Under the pieces are notes generated by a model. It searched no databases, was not told the DNA's origin, and saw only the letters and a list, made by a program, of their open reading frames with translations. This document shows, one piece after another, positions 8,842-18,651 of a stretch of DNA of 18,651 nucleotides. The DNA comes from Parvularia atlantis (Eukaryota; Opisthokonta; Rotosphaerida). The translations under genes and the position numbers were made by a program. Numbering within the stretch: position 1 is the first letter of the stretch; each line of letters opens with the position of its first letter. The DNA lies in the NCBI GenBank assembly GCA_943704415.1, contig CALSCO010001576.1, positions 1 through 18,651 on the forward strand, given 5' to 3'.

Positions 8842-9788
8842 TCAGTGCGACGGCTGCGGCGTCAGGCGGATGTACGCCTTGCCCGACGGAACGCTCACCG
8901 TGTTCCAGCCCTGCGCCGCCCCCCCCCGCGCGTCAGCACCACACGCACGGGTCGGCAGGCAGGCCGCGCACCTGCGGGAACTTGTCCTTGGCCGCCTCGT
9001 CCGACACCGACGGCTGGATCATCACCTGGTCGCCGTTCTTCCAGTCGGCCGGCGTCGCAACCGAGTACTTGACGGTCAGCTGCAGCGAGTCAATCGCGCG
9101 CAGGATCTCGTCAAAGTTGCGGCCTGCCACCCGCGTGTCCTCGTGAGCGGCCAGGGCCGTGCGTGCGTGCGAGCGGCCGTGCAAGGCGGCGCACCCGTCG
9201 TGGCCGGGTATAGCAGCGACAGCTTGAGCTTCTTGTCCGGGCCGAAGATGTAGACGGCGCGGGCGGTGACGGGCATGCCCTTGGAGTCGAGCTCGGCCGG
9301 GTCGAGCATGCCAAACTCGACCGCGAGCTTGCGGTCGGGGTCGGAGATGATCGGGTACGGCCACGCGCCCTCGACCTTCTGCGACGCCTGTGGTGCGCGC
9401 CGTGAGCGTTGACGTGGGCGGTTGCTGTGAGCAGGCAGCACACGGGGGCCGCACCTTGATGTCCTCGATCCACTGGTTGTGGGTCTCGACGGCGTTGCAC
9501 GAGAGCGCGATAATCTTGACGTTGCGCTTGGCCCACTCACCGGCGTGGGCGAGCTTGGCGACGCGGCCGAGCTCGGTGGTGCAGACGGGGGTGAAGTCGG
9601 CCGGGTGGCTGAAGAGCACGGTCCAGGCGCCGCCGAGGAACTGGTGGAAGTCGATCTCGCCCTCTGTGGTGAGGGCCTTGAACGAGGGGGCTGTGCGCGT
9701 TGTGTGTGCGCGTGTGAGCGGTGCGCGGTGGTCGGCGCGGGCGTGGGCGGGGCGCACCCTCGTCGCCCAGGTTGAGTCCGCGGCCCAT
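8842..9788 (-). CDS. PRX6: 1-Cys peroxiredoxin, PRDX6 type
   Basis: Thiol peroxidase that reduces hydrogen peroxide and organic peroxides using a single catalytic cysteine. Five exons: 9788-9758, 9690-9455, 9387-9195, 9123-8972, 8910-8842; 226 aa, against 224 in human PRDX6. The N-terminus MGRGLNLGDEAPSF matches the family. The active site is HPADFTPVCTTELG with Cys47 and His39 at the family numbering. DPDRKLAVEFGMLDP, MPVTARAVYIFGPDKKLK and LYPATTGRNFDEILR follow, and the end is SGKAYIRLTPQPSH. All four introns start GTGCGC or GTGCGG and splice to the expected sequence without gaps. The phospholipase motif of mammalian PRDX6 (GDSWG, Ser32) is replaced by GGAWT, with Ala32, so that second activity is not expected. 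No targeting sequence is seen. The neighbour SPC2 is divergent. Confidence 0.97.
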
Positions 9789-9929
9789 GGTCGGTCGGTC
9801 GGTCGGTGGCTGAGTGAGAAAGTGCCGCGAGCGCGGCGTCGAATGGCGTGCTCAGGCACGTGCCACGCGCCCCACCCACGCGCTTGCAGCCATGGCCGAC
9901 CTGTCACTGATCGAGTTTAGAGCGCCGGG
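9789..9929. promoter_or_regulatory. Divergent promoter, PRX6 / SPC2
   Basis: 141 bp lie between the two start codons. A GGTC tetranucleotide repeat (four to five units, about 9789-9807) abuts the peroxiredoxin ATG and is probably in its 5' UTR. An upstream ATG for SPC2 lies at 9892. Confidence 0.6.
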
Positions 9930-9942
9930 ATGGGCGACGTCG
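9892..9942 (+). promoter_or_regulatory. Upstream ATG with mutually exclusive frame
   Basis: ATG at 9892 opens MADLSLIEFRAPG. It runs into SPC2 in frame only through unspliced intron 1 (9943-10006, 64 nt). In spliced mRNA it is out of frame and overlaps the true start, so it could lower translation. Confidence 0.4.
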
Positions 9943-10818
9943 GTGCGCCGCTCTCTCTCCCTCTCTCTCTCGCTCTCTCTCGTGGGCCCACACGCGCGCG
10001 GTGCAGACGCAGCGGCCGCCCCCCGCGTCGATCTGCACAACCAGGCCGAGGTGCGCATCGCCCTCGACGACTTTGTGCGCCGGGTGCGTCCGGCCATGGG
10101 CCATCCTCCCACCGTGCGCTCAACCCGCCACGGGCAGGTCGCCGAGGACGTCTACGGCTGCCGCGCCGACCACACCCAGACCGACCGTCGCCTCGCCCTC
10201 GGCTTCATCGGCTGCGCCATCGCCGCCGGCGCGACACTCTACGCCTACCTACGCCCGTTCGAGGAGACCAAGGCGCTCGTCGTCGCCGCCGTGCTCGTGT
10301 GCGTCCCATCGACCCGTTGGCCGACCAATCCGTGCGCACGCGCGCCTGACTGGGCCGCGCAGCTACACCGCGTTCATGGCCGCCGTGACCTACGTCGGCA
10401 CGTACCTCGAGGGCAGCGCGCTGCTCGTCGGCCGCTGCACCGACCCGCTTGGCCTCGTGCGCGCCACCCGCCCGCGTCGTGTCGCGGCTCACGCGCCTCG
10501 CAGCACCCGCCGCTCGAGCTCGCCGTCTTCACCGAGCTGGAGCGGTACGGCGTGCGCTACGAGGTCGTCGTCGAGAGCCGCACCGTCGGCAGCGCGCGCT
10601 CGGCGCCGCCGCGCGAGAGCCGCTGGGTGACGTCGGCCAACCTGTGGCTCGACACGGACGGGCGCGTCGTGGCCGACGAGCTGCAGGCGGCGCTGCGCGA
10701 CGTCTTTGACCGCGCCGTCAAGGCCGAGGAGCCGCGCACGCGGGCGGCGGCGGCATCGCCGAACGGCACGTGGTCGCCGACGGGCGCGGCGGGGCTGCGC
10801 AAGAGCAGGAGAGGGTAG
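9930..10818 (+). CDS. SPC2: Signal peptidase complex subunit 2
   Basis: Accessory subunit of the ER signal peptidase, which helps link the enzyme to the Sec61 translocon. Five exons: 9930-9942, 10007-10083, 10138-10298, 10363-10456, 10504-10818; 219 aa. The family opening VDLHNQAEVRIALDDFVRR is followed by DRRLALG, TM1 (about residues 49-68), the loop YLRPFEETK, and TM2 (about 77-97) ending VGTYLEGSALLVGR. The long cytosolic C-terminal domain contains SRWVTSANLWLDTDGRVVADE. The start at 9930 was chosen because its 13-nt exon (MGDV plus one base) has the only phase that joins the conserved exon 2. The earlier ATG at 9892 reads in frame only if intron 1 is retained. Intron 1 is CT-rich. Intron 2 (54 nt) is in frame and stop-free. 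TTC4 follows 83 bp downstream on the same strand. Confidence 0.92.
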
Positions 10819-10901
10819 TGAGAGCGAGAGCGAGAGCGAGAGCGTGAAAGAGCGCGGGCTGCGTGCTGCTGTGTTGCGCACTTTGCACGTCGCGCGCCCC
10901 G
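10819..10901. promoter_or_regulatory. SPC2-TTC4 intergenic spacer with GAGAGC repeat
   Basis: An 83-bp gap lies between tandem genes. About four copies of GAGAGC or GAGCGA (roughly 10820-10845) form a purine tract before the TTC4 start. This is probably the TTC4 5' UTR and promoter. Confidence 0.55.
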
Positions 10902-12457
10902 ATGTCGAACGACGGACAGGCCGCCGGCCCCGCGCCGCCCGCCATCGCGGCGGCCACCGACCCGCTGCGCGAGTACAAGGCGGCGGCGCGGCGCATCCCG
11001 CTGCTGATGGACGACGTCCCGGCCGACGCGGGCGACAACCCGGCGCTGGCGGCGATCCAGTCGCTGCTGTACGACGACACACCGGACGGTGCGCCGCCGG
11101 CTGCAGCCCGTCCGATGGCCCCCGCGATCGCCCATGCCGCCCTGCTCGTGCGAACGCAGCCGTCGCCGACAACTTCCGGCAGCAGGGCAACGAGGCCTAC
11201 AAGGGCGCGCTCGCGGCCGGGCGGGACCCGCGGCGCCTGCGCGACGCCGTCCAGTCCTACACCAAGGGCCTCGCCGCGCGCCCGCCCGACGCCGCCCTGC
11301 GCGCCGCACTGCTGCTCAACCGTGCCGCCGCCAACCTCGAACTCGGTGCGCGCGGCCGTCGCGGCGCGGGCGCGCGGCAGCACCGATGCGCCCGCCCGCC
11401 GCGCGCAGAGAACTACCGCCAGGTCAAGATCGACTGCGCCGACGCGCTCGCCATCGAGCCGGGCAGCGCCAAGGCTCACTTCCGCCTTGCACGGGCCCAC
11501 GCCGCCCTCGGGCAGCACAATGCCGCGCTCGAGGCGTGCGACGTGGGGTTGCGGGTGCGTCGCCCCGCCCGCCCGTGCTGCACGCAACATTCACTCGCCG
11601 CACACGCACCGCACAGCACCAGTCCCACAACGACGCCCTGCGCGCCGAGCGCGAGCGCATCCTGCAGCTGATCGCGCGCAGGCAGGAGGACGAGCGTGCG
11701 CGCCAAGCCGCCGCCGACCTGCGCGCTCAGGAGCAGCGCCGGCTCGACGACGCGATCGCGGTGCGCCGCCTGCAAACACGCTCGGCAGCCCACGCGGGCT
11801 TGACACCGCCACAGGCAGCGGGCGTGCGCCTCGTCACGCAGACGGCCACGTCGCTCGCGGTACCGCGCCCGCTCCGTCCGCCGCGGCTTGACGACACACG
11901 CGGCGGCAGGTGCCCGAGGCGTCGCTCGGCGAGCACAAGGTGCACCTCGACGCGTCTGGCCGCCTGCACTGGCCGATGATGCTGCTCTACCCCGAGCACC
12001 AGTGCGCTGCACCGTTTCGCTACCGTGCCCACGCTCAAATGCCACCCCCTCTGCACGCACGCAGGCAGACCGACATCATCGGCGACTTTGCGCAGGACGA
12101 CACCTTCGCCGACCACCTCGCCGTCGTCTTTGAGTACGCCGCCGACACGGACGAGGGCCGTGCGTGCACTACGCTGCACGGCACACGCGGTCTCACACGC
12201 TGACGAGCGCAGGCGCGCTCGCCCCGCCGCCGTGGGACGCGCAGCGGCAGTACAAGCCCGCCAGCCTCGAGGTCTTCTTCGAGGTCAAGCGCGCCGACGG
12301 ATCGCCGGCGCTGTCGCGCGTCGGACAGCAGGCAACGCTTGGCCGCGTGCTCGCTCACCCGCAGTACGTCGTCGTGGACCGCGTGCCGGCGTTCATCGTC
12401 CTGTGCACCGCGACGCCGTTCTACCGCGTGTTCTTGGACAGGTACAAGGCCAAGTGA
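10902..12457 (+). CDS. CNS1: TPR co-chaperone TTC4/CNS1
   Basis: Hsp90/Hsp70 co-chaperone; yeast Cns1 is essential and supports eEF2 folding (family knowledge). Seven exons: 10902-11088, 11160-11345, 11409-11554, 11617-11823, 11910-12001, 12065-12159, 12213-12457; 385 aa against 387 in human TTC4. The N-terminus has RRIPLLMDDVPADAGDNPAL. A three-TPR clamp follows from about residue 64: DNFRQQGNEAYKG, LLLNRAAANLELENYRQ, AHFRLARAHAALGQHNAALE. A charged helix comes next (RAERERILQLIARRQEDE). The C-terminal wheel domain from about residue 250 has LHWPMMLLYPEHQQTD, TFADHLAVVFE, PPPWDAQRQY and VPAFIVLCTATPFYRVFL. All six donors are GTGCG. Intron 4 (11824-11909) is the least certain; a donor at 11761 would also keep phase. 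Introns 2 and 5 are in frame and stop-free. Confidence 0.95.
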
Positions 12458-12639
12458 GGCGGTGTGTTGCAGTTCACGCAGCACGCACACCGAAGGCCAC
12501 TGGCAGCCAGCCCGCTCAGCTAGGCTCACGTGTGTGCCGTCCGTGCAGCTTGCGGCATCACCGCCACTGCTGTGCTGGAAACACGATCGTCTGTGCGCAC
12601 CTGCCGGTACCGCGGGGCCGGTATGGCAGTTGTATTACC
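12458..12639. other. 3' flank of TTC4
   Basis: No gene is seen. The sequence is less GC-rich than the genes, and TTGTATTACCTGAGATTGTAG near 12630 is the most AT-rich stretch. It probably holds the TTC4 3' UTR and the degraded end of the retroelement. Confidence 0.4.
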
Positions 12640-13440
12640 TGAGATTGTAGTTACTTGCACATGAACAACGACGCTTCCAGCGAGGCACCGTCCTGCAGCC
12701 TGATCGCCACGGTCGACAAAAGTTTTTGGTTCTCTTAGTCGGAACACGCCCGGGACATGAACTGTACGCCCTTCGCTTGCAAAGGCCGCGGATGTCGGGA
12801 TGCGCTCGCACGGCACGGGCGAACGCCTTGTCGATGAGCGTGTACAGGATCGGGCTGAGCGGGTCGCCTTGACGGGGGGACGTGTGAACGGCATGGTGGC
12901 GTGGCCGTTGATGCTAGCGCGCTTGGATGCCAGCGCGGACCACGCGAATGGGGTTGATCATCGTCGGGCCGAAACCCAAACGCTTCAGGACTTTGTCGCG
13001 GAACGAGCAGTCGACCCGGTCGAAGGCCTTTGTCTGGTCGACGAGAAGTGCTGCTCCGCGTCGCCGTTGGCGTTCGTGTTGTCCAAGGTGTTTCGGCCGC
13101 CCACGAAGCCCGCTTGGTCAGTGTGAATGACGTGCAGCGCCACCGCGTCGAGGCAACGGGTGAGCAGCTTGGTGAAATATCTTGGCGACGGTGGGGATCA
13201 TGCTGAGCGGGCCGTATAGTCTGGCCAGGTCGAGCTTGTGCAGCCGTGCAATGGCACTCGTCGTCGTGCATTTGGGCCCTCGTCCGCGTTGTAGTGCGTC
13301 GTGTTGAACAGCGAGCAACACCGGGTCGTCCACATCCTAGACGGCGGTGCAGAGCTCGGCGTCTTGCCGACGGATGGGCGACGCTCGCATGGCGCCAATG
13401 AGCTCGGCCAGCGTTGCAGCTTGATCGCAATGTACTTGCA
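12640..13440 (-). mobile_element. Decayed LINE (non-LTR) reverse transcriptase fragment
   Basis: On the minus strand, reverse-transcriptase blocks occur in the right order but in changing frames. They are LARLYGPLSMIPTVAKIF (about 13190-13250), TKLLTRCLDAV...IHTDQAGFVGGRNTLDN (about 13080-13170), VDQTKAFDRVD with KVLKRLGFGPTMIN (about 12955-13055), INGHATMPFT, then RQGDPLSPILYTLIDKAF (about 12820-12875). At least three frameshifts and a stop break it, and the YADD-type catalytic block is not intact. Weak upstream similarity reaches about 13430. No endonuclease domain, poly-A tail or target-site duplication was seen. It is a dead relic of a LINE-type element. Confidence 0.85.
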
Positions 13441-13743
13441 GTGTCGAGCAGGTTGAGGCGCTGCGTGTGTTATGCGTGTGTTTGATTGTGCTACAGGTGT
13501 AGTAGCAACTTGTGCACAACATGCGAGTGGTCCAAGCATTGCACACCATGGAGCAGTTTGCACGCTCTGGTTATGTAGAGCAGAGCTCACGGCACGTTGC
13601 CCAGCATGCTCACGTCGGCGCGGCAAATGCAGTCAGGTTGGGCAAAGACGGGCTCGGAGCCGGGCGCGAGTTGAGCACGCGACTGCGCAGCGCGTCCGCA
13701 TGCCGATGAGGCTCGCGCGCTCTGCGCATCTTTGCTGCAAAGT
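13441..13743. other. Gene-free spacer between LINE relic and PUF6
   Basis: Lower-GC sequence than the genes. It holds GTGTGTTATGCGTGTGTTTG near 13465 and the end of the PUF6 3' UTR. No coding segment with family similarity was found on either strand. Confidence 0.45.
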
Positions 13744-16291
13744 TCACACAGCCGCTGCACGCGCGCGCCTCACTCTCAAATGCGACGCGCCTCGCCCCAC
13801 CTCCCCCGTCGCATCGGCCGCGTCGGCTGCGCTGTCATCGGCGCGTGCTCGCTTGCCCGTGCTGGCTGCGGTGGCGCTGGCCTTGCCGCGCTTTGTCGGG
13901 CCACGCGAAGGCTCCGCGGTCTCGCTGGCCGTCGCGCGCTTGCTCGCCGCGGTGGGTCGCTCGGCCGACGTGAGACGCTGTGTGACTGTGAGAATACCCG
14001 GTCAGCTGCGCATGAGAGCCGGGCAGCAAGCGCGCACCAGACTCGGGCACCTGCTCTCCGCGCAGCTCGTGCAGCTTCTTTGCGAGCAGGAGCGCGCCGT
14101 TGATGTCCGACTGCTCGAATGCGCGCTTGCGCAGGGCCGGCTCGAGCTCCTTGCGCACGGCGGCCTGCGTGGCGGGGTGCTCGAGCAGCGCGAGAACGAC
14201 CACGGCGGCCCACGAGGTTGCGAGCCGTGCGAGGTGGCCCTTGAGGCGTTCGCAGAGAGCGTTTGCAAAGTCTGCAAAGCCCGCGGCTGTGAGTGCCGGC
14301 GCACAGCGTGGTGGACAGGGCGAGCGCACCTGACTGCGGCGGCTCCTGCTCCGCCTCAAAGTTGATCAGGCGCTTGACGACGCGGTTGGCGATGATCGCG
14401 CCCAGCAGCCCCTCGCCGCCCTCGTCGACACCGGCGCAGACCGCTTCCAAAACGGCGTCCCGCGCGGCAGCATTGTCGGGCGCGTGCAGCAGCGTCTCGA
14501 GCACGACGTGGGCACCGAGCGGGTCGTTGAGCAGCGCGGCCGCGTCTTTGGCGACAAAGGCAACGACGTGCGGGGCGCTGTAGGCCAGCAGCTCGCGAGC
14601 GCGTTCGTGAGGGTCCTTCTTGCTCGTGCTCGCGCGGATGGCGTCGCCCGAGGCGAGCAGCTCGAGCGTGGCCGGGTCAAAGTGCGCGCGCGAACGCCCC
14701 GCGAGCAGGTAGAGGATGACCTTGCGGCCGTACTTGTGGTGAACGAACGTCTCGAGGCCCTTGGCGACCTCGGACAGCACCGACTTGTTGACGAGCACGG
14801 TGTCGTCGACCACGTCAAACAGGCGCAGCAGGACGAGATGGCCGTGCTCCTCCTGCGCAATCTTGACGACGAGGTCCTTGAACGTCTTAATGATGGTCTT
14901 GCGGTCCTTCAGTCCGCGTGCACCGTGCCGTTAGCGACGCAAGCCTGCTGCGCGCCCCCGCCTGCGCACCTTGGCGTTGCCGTGCGCGAGGCACAGCATG
15001 GCCACGCGCGCGCCGCGCTGCGTGTGCAGGATCTCGGCGAGGTGCTCGCGAACGTCGATGATGAAGTCCTGAATCTGCTGCTCGGAGGCATGTGCTAGGA
15101 ACTCGGCCATGACGTGGTGCACGATGTTGTAGCGGACCGTGCCCTTGTTGACCATGTCCACCACGGTCGTGTGCACGTTCTTCAGGATCGACTGCAGCTT
15201 CTCCGGATGCTCCTGCGCGATCTCTCTGAGCTGCTTGGGCTCGCTCGTCTCTGACGTCTGCGGATTGCGGGCGCGGTCAGTCCACAGGCCTGCAGCAGCA
15301 ACAGCAGCAGCAGCAGCACCTTGAACAGCGTAAACTCGGGCCCGTAGAACTCCTCCAGCAGCGACAGGCGCTCCGCGGACTTGGCGTACTCGAGGAAGAT
15401 CTCCTCAATCACCAGCGAGCTCTCCTTGTGCCGCAGCAGCGGGATGACGTGGCCGTAAAACTCGCGGATGATGTCGTGCCGCAGTTCGGGGCTGCGCGGA
15501 GGCGTCGCATGAGCTGCCGCGCTGCACGGGCAGGTCGTGCCGCGCACCAGTACAGCAGCGCCTTGAGCACGGTGTTGCGCGCGTATGGCGAGCGCGCCAG
15601 GCGCACGTAGTGGCCCTTCATCTCGGCGGCGATGGCGCTGCGGACCTCGGGTGCGGCGACCTTGAGCAGCGTCTGGACGATGCGCGACGCGTCGTGCTTG
15701 AAGATGAGCTGCGCCGCCCCGTTCTGGTGAGCGCGCACACCAAGAGGTCGACGCGCGACGGCCACGCACGTCCATGACCTTGTCGCGCACGAGGGCCATG
15801 ACGAGGTCAACGAGCTCGGTGCGGCGTGCCGCGGGGGTCTCGGCGCGGCGCAGCTCCTCCCACAGGCGCTTGGCCTGCTCGACCAGGTCGTAGTCGCGGC
15901 GCTTGCGGCGGTGGTCGATGGGGCCTGCATCTGTCTTGCCGTTGCCGGACGGCTTTCCGTTCTTGGCGAAGGTTGGCATGTCGCGGTTGAGGGCTGGCTT
16001 GCCGTTCTTATTGAAGGTCGGCTTGCTGCTGCTGTCGCGGCTGAAGGCTGGCTTGCTGGCCCGCTCGGACTTGCTGCTGCTGCTGCTGCTGGTGCCGGTG
16101 CTGCTCGTGCTGTAGCTGGTGGTTGTGGCGGTGTGCGGCACTGCGCTCTTGCTGCTCTGCCGCCCGCCGGCCTTGCCGACCTTGCCCGCTGCGCTCGCCT
16201 TGCCCGCCTTGCCCGCCTTGCCCGCCTTGCCCGCTGCACCCGCCTTGCCCGCTGCGCCTGCTGCCGTGCCCTTCCGCGTGGCGTCGGCCAT
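13744..16291 (-). CDS. PUF6: Pumilio-family ribosome biogenesis protein PUF6/PUM3
   Basis: Nucleolar RNA-binding protein of the PUF6/PUM3 class, needed for 60S subunit maturation (family knowledge). Seven exons on the minus strand: 16291-15770, 15708-15548, 15491-15320, 15257-14970, 14906-14330, 14271-14038, 13985-13744; 731 aa. The N-terminus is basic, with repeated GKA units and a Ser-rich run. Then come RRDYDLVEQAKRLWEELR and divergent Puf repeats: LIFKHDASRIVQTLLK, YARNTVLKALLY, HVIPLLRHKESSLVIEEIF, GARVAMLCLAHGNAKDRKTI, HGHLVLLRLFDVVDDTVLV, YGRKVILYLLAGR. The C-terminus is lysine/arginine-rich (SKRAT, TKRGK, GKRAR), like a nuclear signal. The start MADATRKG has a strong ATG context (A at -3, G at +4). 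An in-frame Met at 16351 (MPARKV) would add 20 residues. Intron 4 ends with AAG rather than CAG. Intron 5 has two possible acceptors (14272 or 14287) that both keep frame. Confidence 0.93.
16150..16275 (-). repeat. GKA-coding 9-bp repeat in PUF6
   Basis: CCTTGCCCG-type 9-mers encode tandem Gly-Lys-Ala units near the PUF6 N-terminus. Copy number is likely to vary between strains. Confidence 0.8.
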
Positions 16292-18613
<2,322 letters not shown>

Positions 18614-18618
18614 GTGCG

Positions 18619-18651
<33 letters not shown>
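18614..18651 (+). other. Start of CDC5 intron 10, running into poly-C
   Basis: The donor GTGCGTG at 18614 opens an intron of unknown length. From 18623 the sequence is 29 consecutive C up to the window edge. This may be a real homopolymer or an assembly end. Confidence 0.6.

Noticed and set aside
12735-13430. 231-codon minus-strand open frame as an intact gene
   Set aside because: Its frame matches the reverse transcriptase blocks only patchily; the recognisable motifs are in other frames. It is part of a decayed LINE.
14287-14329. 43-nt version of PUF6 intron 5
   Set aside because: The acceptor would fall two bases after the CTCAC branch site, too close for splicing. The acceptor at 14272 (58 nt) has normal spacing.

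Overview
The window is nuclear DNA from a GC-rich, intron-dense eukaryote, almost certainly a fungus. The evidence is a channel with eight membrane segments and two pores (the fungal TOK architecture), spliceosomal introns mostly of 46-86 nt with CTNAY branch sites and CAG acceptors, very short intergenic spaces, and a decayed LINE. The genus cannot be named from sequence alone. A zoosporic or other early-diverging fungus, or a GC-rich basidiomycete, would fit.

Eight protein-coding genes were reconstructed exon by exon, using reading-frame phase and similarity to recalled families. In order they are: importin-9 (130-4229, minus); TOK-type K+ channel (4330-6376, plus); a tetratricopeptide protein resembling kinesin light chain (6518-8666, minus); 1-Cys peroxiredoxin of the PRDX6 type (8842-9788, minus); signal peptidase subunit SPC2 (9930-10818, plus); Hsp90 co-chaperone TTC4/CNS1 (10902-12457, plus); a decayed non-LTR reverse transcriptase (about 12640-13440, minus); PUF6/PUM3 (13744-16291, minus); and CDC5/CEF1 (16549 to the window end, plus, 3' truncated). 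Every complete model closes in frame.

Three gene pairs are divergent and share short promoters: importin-9/channel (100 bp), peroxiredoxin/SPC2 (141 bp) and PUF6/CDC5 (257 bp, with nine copies of a 9-bp repeat). The genes are unrelated housekeeping functions (nuclear import, ion transport, redox defence, secretion, chaperoning, ribosome biogenesis, splicing), not a pathway cluster.

The most unusual signal is in the introns. About 42 of 58 complete introns begin with GTGCG rather than the usual GTAAG/GTRNG. At least four begin with GCGCG after an AAG or GAG exon end, so they are GC-AG introns with the same downstream letters. The 5' splice consensus therefore looks like G-Y-G-C-G. Eleven introns are multiples of three without an in-frame stop, so retention would give longer proteins. 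Two of the GC-AG introns lie in CDC5, itself a spliceosome component.
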